NCBI GenBank assembly: GCA_020796225.1
Contig: CM036761.1
Coordinates: 35,476,928-35,540,927 of the forward strand
Length of the DNA stretch: 64,000 nucleotides
Direction: 5' to 3'
From: Arion vulgaris
Lineage: Eukaryota; Mollusca; Gastropoda; Stylommatophora; Arionidae
Of the stretch, positions 1-11,279 are shown one piece after another. The translations under genes were made by a program, and so were the position numbers. The notes beneath the pieces are model-generated. The model worked only from the letters and a program-made list of their open reading frames with translations. It made no database searches and was not told the origin of the DNA. Numbering within the stretch: position 1 is the stretch's first letter; each line of letters starts with the position of its first letter.

Positions 1-137
1 GCGTTGCAGAAATCGGATGTGCTGGCCTACTTGAAGGTGCATAACTGGCACAACGTTCAATCGCTCTTATGCTCGGATCACATACAAATCACAAAGAGTG
101 GTTAACAAGTGGTCGATATAGAGTGTTCAAAGAAGTA
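1..137 (+). mobile_element. SINE-B, 3' part
   Basis: Starts inside the family at gcgttgcagaaatcggatg and ends near gagtgttcaaagaag. At least seven other copies in the window share this sequence, for example 33236-33492 and 47715-47990. The 5' half is cut off by the window edge. Confidence 0.8.
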
Positions 138-361
138 AAAACAAACAAATAATTGTGAACATCTATATATATTTTTCTCTGTAGAATGTTGAGTGAAAGT
201 TCGGCTTCTTAAACTGCTGACATTATTTTGGTAACGGAAGTTCTGAGTGGGATGTGAACATCATGGAAGCCTTGCTGGACAAGGTTATTGATTTCTCGTG
301 GGCATACATCCCGGATATACGATGTCGAGTTTCTGTTTGAAACCACTGTTTGTACTTTTAC

Positions 362-393
<32 letters not shown>

Positions 394-706
394 TTATATA
401 TATATATATCCTGCTATTAATTCTAAAATTGTGCGCTATACGAAATTGTGGAGGCGATCATGAACCTCTACTATTTCCTATCGATATTGTTGGTAACAGA
501 CTGCCGCTGCTTTTAACTTTCATCTCTGCCATGAGGTTAGGCTGGTTATAATTCTCTTTCTTGCTGTCGTCCCCTGTTTGTTGATGAATGGTACCAGATG
601 TCATCACGTACTGGATCCTTTCTATTGTTGTTACATGTTACTAACGCGACAAACTCTTCTGTTCTAAATGCATGCGATATAAATTATTGTAGTTTTATCA
701 AGTATT
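138..706. other. No gene seen; intron or 5' flank
   Basis: Contains a short (TC)n run at about 362-384 and a TA run near 393-408. The rest is unrecognised. The 220-350 stretch has a short open frame but no motif I know. Confidence 0.6.
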
Positions 707-1195
707 GCTTGATTGATTGATTGATAGAACCATCACCACTGCACTTTGGGAGTAACCGTGTGTACTCCGATCTCTTTCTTACACAGGAAGATCTCAGAAG
801 TAGTGCACGAACTCCGTAGAACCGGCAAAGATTTCCTTTATAATTTTGAAGATAGGGAAAATATTTTGTATAAATTTTATTTTTTATTTTGTCTAAAAAT
901 TTTGCCTGAGCAGCGTGCAAAACCAGCCTGCTCTTCTTGATTTTGAACTTCCAATTGTTATTTTACGTGCTCAAACTGAACACGGGACCTACTTTAAATC
1001 GTCCGTCTTCAATAGGACTAGAAACTTGATCTCACCTACATTGAGATCAGGGATCTCTGGAAAATATCCAGATGGCTCAACGAGGAGCGAATCAGTACCT
1101 TTGGAACAAGAGTTATTGGTTATTGGTTACTAAACTGACGTCATTGCGCTCCCGGCAGACCCATAGGTGCTCAGTCTTCCTCAACAGAGACCCCC
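707..1195 (-). mobile_element. SINE-C/D, near full length
   Basis: On the minus strand it ends in an (ATCA)n tail, seen on + as gattgattgattgatt at 710-725. A second copy with the same order of blocks lies at 18165-18660. The 3' block (aggaagatctcagaag...) recurs at 22125, 33493, 46025 and 48990. The 5' block (cctacattgagatcag...) recurs at 44335. Confidence 0.75.
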
Positions 1196-1409
1196 AAATA
1201 CCAAGTATAATAGCAGTCTAAAACTACATATCGACAGCATCAAGCCATTTATCAAACATAAGATACCAAACAGAATGAGAAACAAAATAATGATCCTATA
1301 TGGAACACATAACTATCACAAGTACGCAAGTTAATGTTAAAAAACATAACTGTTCTACTCAAAGAAAATATGTATCTAAATACAAAACGAAATAAATGTA
1401 ACAAATTAC

Positions 1410-1801
1410 AGGGTGTTTGTAAAGTTTCACAGCACTTTATATGTAGAACATGTTTTTAAAAGTACATGACGTCATCAAAAATGTGTTCCAAAGTCAATTG
1501 TGATGCAATATGCAGTGAATGACGGTTGTCTGCTGGGGTAATTCTTTTCACTCAAACCATAATGGTGTTTTCAACTGAAGAAAGAATATTTGACAATATG
1601 AAGAAATGTGTACAGACATATCTTTAAACCCGTGGTGGATATTTCCAACATCTGCTATAATGAATATTTCATTTGTTCTTTCTAGTTTACCAAGAACAAC
1701 AGTAGACCATAGCAGTAACTATTGTGACATTTTTTATGACGTCATGTACTTCATTTTTCAAGATGATCTACATATGAAGTGTTGTGAGACTTTACAAACA
1801 C
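1410..1801. mobile_element. MITE with long terminal inverted repeats (mariner-like ends)
   Basis: Left gtgtttgtaaagtttcacag and right ctttacaaacac are inverted copies, and similarity continues inward for about 70 bases to tacatgacgtcat on both sides. The interior has a short frame starting MVFSTEERIF, reminiscent of helix-turn-helix heads of mariner-type transposons. No clean TA duplication is left. Confidence 0.65.
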
Positions 1802-1859
1802 AAGCGTGGCACCAGATCATCGTGGGCTTACTCAGCACAACGAAACGGTTGCACACTTC

Positions 1860-2427
1860 ATGAGGACTGCGGGGCTTTGAGACAACGACATCGAGCATGA
1901 CTATGGAGATCACCGCTGCCTCAGGGCTCTGTCATGGGTGGCTGAGCAACAGGTTACCCATACGATCATCATATCAGACTCGATGAATATGCTTCAACTG
2001 ATTGAATCTGGAAGTATGCGTGTGGAATGGGTGGACATCATTCGGAGATCACATCTCAAGAAAATGACTTGGCTGTACACGCCTGGACATGCTGGAGTGC
2101 GGGTAACGAGCGTGCTGACTCTCTTGCAAACAGTGCCCCGACTCAAGTGGGCAGAAGCATGGACAGAGCCGATATCATCAATACGGTACGCTCTCAATTA
2201 TGTGGCATATGCGGGTCTCAGACACTGGAACGAGTTCGAGAATTAGGCGTTAAGTTTGGACATGCCAGACAGTGTCGTCTTCGTGGTAGAGAGAGAAGAT
2301 ATAGTAATCAACTTCTCATGGGTACTGTGATCAAATGGACTTTGGGATGGCTGCTGCAACGGAGGACAGAGCACGAATGGGAATGCCCAATGTGCCATGA
2401 CGTCGATCGCATAACATAACATAACAC
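1860..2427 (+). pseudogene. LINE-H fragment: RNase H domain and 3' end with (ATAAC)n tail
   Basis: Broken across two frames. One frame reads THTIIISDSMNMLQLIESG and then TWLYTPGHAGV; the other reads AGNERADSLANSA. These are RNase H-domain motifs of non-LTR retrotransposons (..SDS..L...., PGH.G..GNE.AD.LA). It ends with CPMCHDVDRIT and a cataacataacataac tail. Related copies lie at 15040-15405 and 22525-22800. It is non-functional because of frameshifts and 5' truncation. Confidence 0.8.
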
Positions 2428-2656
2428 ATGTAGAACTATTAAAGGAGGGTGGGTGTTAATTATGAAGATTTTATTTAGATATAAGCGAATGGGAAGAGAC
2501 GGAATCAAGAAACAAAAGACAGCACCGTCTTAAGTACAAATCACTGATGCAATGTACCATTATAGAGATAGTAAGCGATTTTTAAGGCAAATCGACTTCG
2601 ATCTTCAGAGCAACAAGATCGGATGGTTGTGGTTTCGATTTCATAAGCTTCTAGAT

Positions 2657-2843
2657 CAGCGTTTTCCAAAGTGGGCGGTACCGCCTCCAGTGGCGCTGAA
2701 GGTTTCTAGGGGGCGATAGTGGTTCAGTAGAACTTGGGGAGGGTGTTCAGGCGATTAAGGGTCGGTGGCTCCTTAAAGAAGAAATTAATAATCAATATTT
2801 TAAAATAAATTATTTTCGTTTTCTGAAAGTTTGGGAATCTATG
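2657..2843. mobile_element. Short non-autonomous hAT element (187 bp)
   Basis: Ends cagcgttttccaaagtgggc and gtttgggaatctatg are the two ends of the larger element at 8973-10158, inverted. It is flanked by perfect 8-bp duplications ttctagat at 2649-2656 and 2844-2851. It is an internally deleted derivative. Confidence 0.85.
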
Positions 2844-2851
2844 TTCTAGAT

Positions 2852-5800
2852 CAGTGTTTCCAACCTTTTTGTGCCATGCCCCACCAAAGCCTTTCAAAAT
2901 TGTGTATGCCCCCTTTCCTATGTAACATATATAAAAAATTGTATTTTCCAAAAATTGAATTGTTCACTGAAGAAACTTAAATGATAGGTTTTAGGAAGAA
3001 ATCACTAGGAAATTGTTTAGGAAAACAGTAAGTAAATTTTCAAAACATATAATGGAGAACAGAAATTCAAGTACGATATCATTTTAATGATATATTTTTC
3101 TATATTATTTTAATTATTAGTAACTATTTATTACTTACACTTAGTGAGATCCTTACGATTGATAGAAGCTGCAAAGAGATTTTATGTTAGGTTCCAATTT
3201 AGTTAGCTTCAGTCTCAAGTCTCCCATTGTGTTATATTCAACCAATTTCTTTTTTAGCAGCAAATCAGTTAAGGCACTAAAACCACATTCAGTTAAATAT
3301 GAAGATAGAAATGGTAATAAGTTTTCTTGCACATTTGGTTGAATTTGTATATTTGATTTATGTTTCCTCACAAAGCCATGCCGTCGCTCCTTTTATATTA
3401 AATGAAGTTTTAACTGACGCATCATTTTGCGTATCTGCGTGTTCTTCTTGATACTGCATATTTGAAATAGACAAATCCACTAACATTGACTGCAATCAAT
3501 TTGTTTCAAATCAGAAAATCTTTCTTTTAAATCAGTCGATATAATTTTCAGATGATCGACAATAACGAGTATCAGTATAGCGGTATCAGTCACTTCACAT
3601 TTCTGGAGTCAATGAAACTCTTCAAAATGGTTGTTGCAAATATATTTCTGACATAGTTCACTAAAGGTAATAAACCAAATATCTTAGCTTTTCCATCAAC
3701 AAGAGTTTTATTCTTCCTTGAAGGTGGTTATTTAATATATTTTGTTTTTCAAAGATATCGGCTAGATAATTCACAAATGCTTTACTATCGACCGTTAACA
3801 GATACTTTATTTCAGGTTTGTCGCTTAAAAAATCACTAAAAGTATCAAATAGTTCCAAATATCTTGTCACGCAGTTCCCTTTCGAGAGCCATCTTACTTC
3901 AGTGTGAAGGAAAAGTCTCACATGGTCTGCTTTTTGTTCTTAACAAAATAGCATGAAGAGACGCTCACATTTGGCATTAGCTGTAATAGCATTGATACAC
4001 TTTATAACTGAATTTAGTACTTCATTTAGAACAGGCGAAATATTTTAGCTACCAAATTTTCCCTGTGAATAACGCAATGCACAAAAAGCATTTATGGATT
4101 CTCATCTTTCAGCAATTTTAAGTAGCCGTTTTTCCTGCCTATCATATTATTAGTACCATCAGCGGCACAAGATGTTATATTTTTCATTGGTATATTTATG
4201 ACATATAAGTAATGTTTTAGCTTATTATATACAGCTTTGGAGGTAGGGATGCTTTCTAATGATTTACAGAACAATATTTCTTCAGCAATATCCCCATTAT
4301 CAATATATATTGCGTAAGTTATCAATACTACTCATCGTCACTGTCTCTCAAAGCTGATTCATCCATTTGCATTGATAATTTTCTTGTTTTCAACTTTTAA
4401 ACAAGTTGTATTTCAATATCCTCACTGATTTCGTCTATTCTATTGCTAACAGAATTGTTACTGAGTGGCATAGCTTTCATCTCTTGGTCATCTTTTTCCA
4501 GAACCGTTTTAAGAAATGATGATATTGATGGTTTGATTAAATTCTCTCATATAGCATGATTTTTTCCACATTTAGCAATGAGTAAGGAAATTTGATAACT
4601 AGCCTCAAGAGTACGATTGACAGTTGCAGTATGAGCAGTAAACAGGGACTTTAATGTTGCTCTTTTTCAAAATTTGTCTTTAAAGTTTGAAAGTAATTCA
4701 AATCTGACATAATATGAGCACTATGTTTCGCCTTCAAATGCTCTTCAAGACGACCTCGTTTCATTGATTCGTTGGTCAAGCATTGTTGGCGTAAAATATA
4801 TTAATGTGGAATACATTAATATAGTAATATTTCACATCAGGTGATATACGTTTGAGCAAATTCGATTATTATAGCATGACTATTTGAAGAAAAAACAAAT
4901 CATTAACAATATTTATACTCACATTTATGTGGTCAAATCTGCTCTTCTGAAAAAGTATGCGGTGTTCCCTTCTAATTAGCTCTGATAAATTCTAACCCCC
5001 AATAGTTATATCTTCTACGTGAAGCTCTTCGGTTCTCTTCTGCTTTTCTCGTATAATCTGGCCTAACAGTCCTGTACTTTCTGTTCTGTGTCTAGTTCTC
5101 TATTTTTATTCTAGCTACCTCAAAGCTGTTCTGTATTTGGCTCTCTATCTGCACTATTATTCCCTCTTCTTAAAGTCCATCGTGAATATATATGGGTGAA
5201 TATTCTATTACTTTACTATTCCAAAACTTTGTTCTCAGGACTGCGATTTACCACATCTGTTACTCTCTTGGAAAAGACTCATTTTACTTCAACTATCGTC
5301 ATTCTTCTGTCAGTGTCTAAAAATGTATGTCCCAACCACGCCTTCTCAATCTGTCGCTAAACATGGAAAAAAAGATATCATGATATTCTACTGTAATTCA
5401 TATATAAATGCTCCTTTGTTAACTATACAACCACAAAATGGTACTCTAAGGACACCTGTATAATCCAGCTGCACAGCAAGTATCCATTACTCTGGTAATC
5501 AGACTAATGGCCCATAACTTGTATTTGAGCCAAACCACTTTGATGTTTCTTGATTTCTTTTCCCATCGTACCTAACATTCCAAGCCAAATCAAACTTCAG
5601 ACCTGCTTTCTATGGCGGAAATATGATATGCGTGGCTCTGTCCAATTCTATTACATACTCAAGATTGCACTATATAAACTAATTTTGGACTTAAGGACAA
5701 GTTTGGCAAATGACGGACACTTTACAGGTTTTTTTTTATATGACTATGTTTTAACACAATAACACATGCTTTCCCGCTTTTAAAGCTTTGTTAAAATGAG

Positions 5801-6025
5801 ATGAAAATGTACCTAGATATAAGTACTTTCCTTTGTTGAAGATTTTTTAAACTTCAGTAAAGTGATTGTGAAGCAAAAGTCGTTTTTGTAAACAGACATC
5901 CAAAAGCCAGTATATCGGTTTTGCAACATCATGAACATTAGTTAAACTCTGAACGAGTCCATTGCTCCCCTAAACGATGAAAATGCCCCCCCTGTGGGGC
6001 GTACGCCCCACGTTGGGAAACAGGG
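2852..6025 (-). mobile_element. hAT transposon, about 3.2 kb, decayed
   Basis: Ends CAGTGTTTCCAACC and GTTGGGAAACAGGG are imperfect inverted repeats of hAT type. The flanking 8-bp duplication is ttctagat at 2844-2851 and 6026-6033. The left copy is shared with the preceding small hAT element, so two insertions used one target. The minus strand holds remains of a BED-finger transposase. About 1.1 kb (4860-6000) between the transposase start and the right end shows nothing recognisable. Confidence 0.85.
3150..4800 (-). pseudogene. Broken hAT transposase (ZBED5/FAM200-like)
   Basis: Read from high to low coordinates on the minus strand. A BED-finger remnant (RLEEHLKAKHSAH) lies at about 4720-4790. 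The frame at 4325-4092 has ITSCAADGTNNMIGRKNGYL, the SCTDGAPxMxGxxxG-type catalytic block. The frame at 3921-3661 has LHTEVRWLSKGNCVTRYLEL, the H.EVRWLS.G motif. The frame at 3371-3153 has CGFSALTDLLLKKK and GDLRLKLTKLEPNIK, the hAT dimerisation end. Stops and frameshifts separate the pieces, so no active enzyme is coded. Confidence 0.85.
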
Positions 6026-6033
6026 TTCTAGAT

Positions 6034-6413
6034 GGTCAATATTATTGAGTGGAATAGTGGAAGGGAAGGTTGAGAACAATGGCGTGAGGAGGAATACAGG
6101 CTATATAATATACGATATAATTAGTTTGTGATCAACTTCAGCCAAGCTTCAGTATTGTTACGACATATAATGATGATGAAGTCAGGGAATCAACATTTAG
6201 ATGCGTTTGTGATCCAGTCCAACGGAATACCATTGTGATATATTAAAGTTTTAATTCGCATTGACTCGTTACTCTAGTTGGACAAAATGTGATTATAAAA
6301 TCTGTTTTGGAAGCCATTTCAATACAAGAACGTGTTGCTCGTGTCAAATTTACTTGTCAGATTTGCTTTCTGGAAGTGTTAATAATTGTCTTATTTGATT
6401 GTATCATTCCCAG
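6034..6413. other. Intron; nothing recognised
   Basis: About 380 bases without a coding or repeat signal I recognise, ending in the exon A acceptor. Confidence 0.6.
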
Positions 6414-6540
6414 ATTCTCCATCACACGAACAATGTTTTCCAGCTTATCGGTCGTGAACCTTTAACTCGGTCAGTGGATGTGATTGATGCTGCGGAACAA
6501 TCCCAGGAATGGAGAGACACCGGCGGTTCGGCTGAAGGAG
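6414..6540 (+). CDS. Gyc88E-like: Exon A: end of H-NOX-associated (HNOB) region
   Basis: First exon visible in the window (127 nt, 42 codons plus one base). It opens after an ...ttcccag acceptor and closes at a consensus GTAAGT donor at 6541. The peptide begins ILHHTNNVFQLIGREPL, which matches the position of the HINTVF-type segment at the end of the HNOB region of soluble cyclases. The rest is a variable acidic linker rich in Glu, Ser and Gly. The single leftover base g pairs with the first two bases of exon B to make a Glu codon, so the two exons are phase compatible. The weakest points are the acceptor choice and its phase, because the exon before it is out of the window. Confidence 0.75.
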
Positions 6541-6589
6541 GTAAGTGTTGGTCAGGCTGTTTCTTAAAAAAATTACCCTTACACTTTCT

Positions 6590-7045
6590 TTACGCTGTCT
6601 CTTTCTCTCTATATATATATTTATATCTTTCTCTTCTCCTCTCTCTCTATCTCTCTATTCTCTCTATATATATCTTTATCTCTTCTTTCTATCTTTCCCT
6701 CTCTTCTCTCTTCTTCTTTCTATCTTTCATCGTTATCTCTTTTTTCTCTCTATCTTTTTTATCTTTATTGTCTCTCTTCTCTATCGTTATCTCTTTTTCT
6801 ATATGTCTCTATCTTTCTCTCTATCTTTATTTCTCTGTATTTCTCTATATTTTTTTATCTTTCTGTCTCTTTCTTTCCTTTCTCTATCTTCTCTCTTCCT
6901 TTCTCCTCTGTCTCTTTCTTTTTTTTCTTCTCTTTTATTTTTCTCTACTTTTTTCTCTCTCTATTTTCTCTATCTTTTTCTCTTTTTTCTTTCTCTTTCT
7001 CTCTTCTTCTTCTCTCACACTCTCGCTCTCTCTCTCAGACTCTCA
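6590..7045 (+). repeat. Pyrimidine-rich low-complexity tract (TCTTT/TCTC)
   Basis: About 450 bases almost entirely C and T with scattered A, just after the exon A donor. Open frames here (Ser/Leu/Phe strings) are compositional. Confidence 0.9.
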
Positions 7046-7525
7046 GAATCTTCTCTAGAGAATCATGTACAAAACATTTATTTATCTCTTTGTTATCAAC
7101 CACTTATCTTCAACTTTACTGAGAACATAACGTGCACAAAAAACCTGTTATATTCGCCAATTATTTGATTGAAACGCAGTTTTACAGTAATTCAATCGCA
7201 TTTGCCATCACTTCCACTCCTACAACTGCTCCATAGCACCCACATACACACGTCTCACTCAAATTAAATAAACACTATCTTCCACAATAGATCACTTTAT
7301 ACAGGTCGTAGTGACACAGTGGGTACAGATCTGGTTTTTGAACCGGAAACTTTCTATTTACAGCTTGTATGGCATATGGTGGTCTGCACACCAGCAAACC
7401 CTTCTGTAAACAAAGATTTTGTCGAAAGAAATTCGACAAAAGTAATTCAATACTTCTTAAGCTGTGAAGAATATTTTGAAATGTAATGTATATTTTCTTT
7501 TTAGAGGATTAAGGATAAGTTCGTT
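7046..7525. other. Intron; nothing recognised
   Basis: No coding or repeat homology found within the window. Confidence 0.5.
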
Positions 7526-7529
7526 TAGA

Positions 7530-8410
7530 GATATTGCGAATACCTGGGTTTGTTGAGAGGAACTGAAGATCCATGGGTTTGGTGAGATGAACTGAAGATC
7601 CACGGGTTTGGTGAGATGAACTGAAGATCCATGGGTTTGGTGAGATGAACTGAAGATCCGTGGGTTTGTTGAGATGAACTGAAGATCCATGGGTTTGGTG
7701 AGATGAACTGAAGATCCATGGGTTTGTTGAGATGAACTGAAGAACCATGGGTTTGGTGAGATGGACTGAAGATCCATGGGTTTGTTGATATGAACTGAAG
7801 ATCCATGGGTTTGTTCAGATGAAATGAAGATCCATGGGTTTATTGAGAGGAACTGAAGATCCATGGGTTTGTTGAGAGAAACTGAGATAACTGGTTTGTG
7901 AGATGAACTGATGATAACTGGTTTGTTGAGATGAACTGATGATAACTGATTTGTTGAGATGAACTGATGATAACTGATTTGTTGAGATGAACGGAGGATA
8001 ACTGGTTTGTTGAGATGAACTGATGATAACTGATTTGTTGAGATGAACTGATGATAACTGGTTTGTTGAGATGAACTGATGATAACTGATTTGTTGAGAT
8101 GAACTGATGATAACTGATTTGTTGAGATGAACGGAGGATAACTGATTTGTTGAGATGAAAGGAGGATAACTGGTTTGTTGAGATGAAAGGAGGATAACTG
8201 ATTTGTTGAGATGAACTGATGATATCTGATTTGTTGAGATGAACGGAGGATAACTGATTTGTTGAGATGAAAGGAGGATAACTAGTTTGTTGAGATGAAT
8301 TGAGGATAACTGATTTGTTGAGATGAACTGATGATAACTGATTTGTTGAGATGAACGGAGGATAACTAGTTTGTTGAGATGAACTGAAGATCCATGGTTT
8401 GTTGAGATAA
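7530..8410. repeat. 28-29-bp minisatellite, first part of a 3 kb array
   Basis: Units such as gatccatgggtttggtgaga + tgaactgaa (29 bp) at 7530-7890 pass into gatgataactgatttgttga + gatgaact (28 bp) at 7890-8400. Minus-strand open frames here are repeats read through. Confidence 0.95.
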
Positions 8411-8972
8411 TGAGAATAATTATTTAGAGTCGATTGTTTACTTATAGAAACTGAGAGTCGATTGTTTCATTTAGAGAAGCTGAGAGTCGATTATTTCAAT
8501 TATAGAAACTGAGCGTCGATTGTTTCATTTAGAGAAGTTGAGAGTTGATTATTTCAGTTATAGAAACTGAGAGTCGATTGTTTCATTTAGAGAAGTTGAG
8601 AGTTGATTATTTCAGTTATAGAAACTGAGAGTCGATTTTATCATTTAGATAAGATGAGAGTAGATTATTTCAGTTTAGAAACTGAGAGTCGATTTTGTCA
8701 TTTAGAGACGATGAGAGTCGATTATTTCAGTTATAGAAACTGAGAGTCGTTTGTGTCATTTAGAGAAACTGAGAGTCGATCATTTCAGTTATATAAAATG
8801 GGGTCGATTGTTTCATTCAGAGGAATTGAGGATTAATGGCGGTGTTGGGGGAGTTGAAGGTCGATGGCTTCCGTTAAGATACATTTACAATCGATAAATT
8901 TATTTAGAGGATGCTGAAATTCGATGTCTTTATTTAGAGGAACTGAGAGAGAATCGATATGTTTGTTTAGAG
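8410..8972. repeat. Diverged continuation of the minisatellite
   Basis: Alternating units gagagtcgattgtttcattt + agagaagct and gagagtcgattatttcagtt + atagaaact, then gaggaactgagagagaatcg units. The array is cut at 8972 by a hAT insertion and resumes at 10159. Confidence 0.9.
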
Positions 8973-10158
8973 CATAGATTCCCAAACCTTTTCTGCCCAC
9001 CGCCCACTTTGCACAACATAAACTTTGTAACGCCCTCCACATTATAATAGTTTGCCAACGCCCCCCCACCATATATACATGCTCTATTATCTCTTCGATA
9101 TAGAAAATTGATATATATTTTTGTAATACGTGGTCAATTTTCAAATGATTATATACACGACATAGAAAATTGATAAAAGTTTTGATCGTAGTCAATGATT
9201 TAAATAAATTAAAACGCTGAATTCAAATTTTTAGTATTTTAAAATGATTATAAACACGAAAATAATTTATATATATTTATTGTAGTGTACGAATAATTTT
9301 CAAATGATTATATACACGACATAGAAAATTGATATATATTTTTGTAATACGTGGTCAATTTTCAAATGATTATAAACACGACATAGAAAATTGATATATA
9401 TTTTTGTAATACGTAGTCAATTTTCAAATGATTATATACACGACATAGAAAATGGATGACAAAAGATGGATCGTGTAAGATGGGAATAAAATGCTGAATT
9501 CAAATTTTTAGTGATTATTCAATTGCAAAACACGAAAATAATTTATTTTAAAATATTTATTCGCCCGAGTGGTTACCGAGGCCCAAATTTGGGGTGTAAA
9601 GAATAGAACCACTTTATCTGCATGCATGTCGTAAGAGGCGACTAAGGAGGTTTGGCTGAAATCGGATGCATGTGTCCTAAACGTGAGAAGTCTATGCGTT
9701 TAGGGGCCTACCAAACCAATGTGCAACGTATACACGTTCTTGGCAAAGATCAAACATATCACAAAGAGTGATTAAAATTGGTCGTAAAGAACGAACGCAA
9801 AGAAGAAGATAAAGTGAAATGAAATGAAAAGTTGTAAGGTACGATAGTTTTTAAAAAAGTAGTAAAAGAACCCTTATTATACTTCGAGCTATATTGAGTA
9901 ATGAATATTGAGTAACGACCACTTGTTAACTACTCTTTATGATTTGTATGCGATTCGAGCAAATTGGTCGTAAAGAACGAACGCAAAGAAGAAGAAGAAG
10001 AAGAAAATATTTATTATTAATTTCTTCTTTAAGGAGCCACCGACCCTAATCGCCTGAACAATCCCCAAATTCTTCTGAACCCACTATCGGCCCCCGCCCC
10101 CACCCTAGAACGCTTCAGCGCCCACTGGGAGCGGTACCGCCCACTTTGGGAAACGCTG
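8973..10158. mobile_element. Non-autonomous hAT element, 1186 bp, with a SINE composite inside
   Basis: Starts catagattcccaaacc, ends gtgggcgg-type sequence inverted (cccactttgggaaacgctg), and is flanked by the 8-bp duplication gtttagag at 8965-8972 and 10159-10166. It contains an internal repeat of about 115 bp (gattatatacacgacataga-type, 9110-9460). Its interior is interrupted by SINE sequence from 9562 to 10003. Confidence 0.88.
9562..10003 (+). mobile_element. SINE-A joined tail-to-tail to a SINE-B end (composite)
   Basis: A full SINE-A (9562-about 9808, head cgcccgagtggttaccgagg, tail acgcaaagaagaag) is followed by a linker of about 105 bp, the inverted last 45 bp of SINE-B (9915-9960), and a second SINE-A tail (9961-10003). 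The 12-bp duplication aaaatatttatt at 9550-9561 and 10004-10015 flanks the whole. A related inverted composite lies at 32130-32712. Confidence 0.85.
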
Positions 10159-10690
10159 GTTTAGAGGAACTGAGAGAGAATCGATGGGTTTGTTTAGAGG
10201 AACTAAGAGAGAATCGGTGGGTTTGTTTAGAGGAACTGAGAGAGAATCGATGGGTTTGTTTAGAGGAACTAAGAGAGAATCGATGGGTTTGTTTAGAGGA
10301 ACTGAGAGAGAATCGATGGGTTTGTTAAGAACTAGAAGAACGCGGTTTGTTTAAAGGAACGAGGAGAATCGATAGGATTGTTTCAGAGAACTAGAGGAAT
10401 CGAAGGGTTTGTTGAAAAGAAAATCGATGTGGTTTGTTTATAGAACTAGAGAAATCATGGTTTGTTTAGGACGAGAGAGTCAGGGTTCTGTTTAGAGCTA
10501 GAGAGAATTGGGTTTGTTTAGAGGAACTGAGAGAGAGAATCGATGGGTTTGTTTAGAGGAACTAAGAGAGAATCGATGGGTTTGTTGAAAGTAACTGAAG
10601 AACGACAACTTTGTTTAAATAAACAGGAGATTGATAGATTCGTTTCAAGAAATTGAGGATCGAAGGGTTTGTTGAAAAAAATATATAGGA
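10159..10690. repeat. Minisatellite resumes: 33-bp units
   Basis: Units gtttgtttagaggaactgag + agagaatcgatgg, regular to about 10330, then degenerate to 10690. This is the right-hand part of the array split by the hAT insertion. The + frame repeating LEELRENRWVC is a repeat read-through. Confidence 0.93.
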
Positions 10691-10699
10691 TGTGTTTGT

Positions 10700-10985
10700 T
10701 CATATCAGGCTCAGAGAAATCACCTTCATTTGTATCCCTGTGCACGCAGAAGTCAGGGGTCATGAACGAGTTGATAGATTGGCTGACATGGCTACGATAT
10801 CAGAGGGAGCTGCCATGGACCAAAATAAAATTCTTAACGCATTCAGAGAGTCTTTCCGAACAGAGGAGTTTCATGGTTGTGAATCCCAGTCGATGGCCAG
10901 ATTGAGAGATAGGTGTCGATATTGGTGCAGTCTGAAAAGAACAACGCATCAAATTGTACTTGAACTTCTTCCTGCTGAATAAACA
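10700..10985 (+). pseudogene. LINE-H fragment: RNase H C-terminus
   Basis: Reads VHAEVRGHERVDRLADMATI and then DQNKILNAFRESFRTE, a degraded PGH.G..GNE.AD.LA block followed by the helix typical of RNase H-bearing LINEs. A related fragment on the minus strand is at 37505-37745. It is truncated on both sides. Confidence 0.7.
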
Positions 10986-11004
10986 TTTTTTTTCTCCATA
11001 CTTC

Positions 11005-11140
11005 ATTGCTCAATAAAACCAGTTTCATCTCATCCTTTCTGCTCATTAAAAACCAGTTTCACCTCATCATTACTGCTCAATAAAACCAGTTTCACCTCAT
11101 CGTTACTGCTCATTAAAAACCAGTTTCACTTCGAATTTAT
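11005..11140. repeat. About 33-bp tandem repeat, four copies
   Basis: Units tgctcaataaaaccagtttc + acctcatcgttac, with some copies reading cattaaaaacc. Confidence 0.85.
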
Positions 11141-11279
11141 TTGCTGAGAAAAACCATAATGTCTCCAACCTCCATCACTGAACAAATTAGTTTCGTTGTA
11201 CCGAAGTTGATTAACTTATCGTAAACACTTGAGTATGTAGATTACAAGAGCATACTAGCTTCAACATGACCTCAGTATA

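Noticed and set aside
1..6413. Search for H-NOX or PAS-like exons of the cyclase
   Set aside because: No frame shows the expected H-NOX start or the FPFH-type block, so they are assumed to be upstream of the window.
6399..7168. 200-residue Ser/Leu/Phe frames beginning at exon A
   Set aside because: Exon A ends at a consensus donor at 6540. The rest is a pyrimidine-rich intron tract.
7457..7864. Minus-strand repeat protein (HGSSVHLTKPMDLQF-like)
   Set aside because: The 29-bp minisatellite is open in several frames; no unique sequence or start region supports it.
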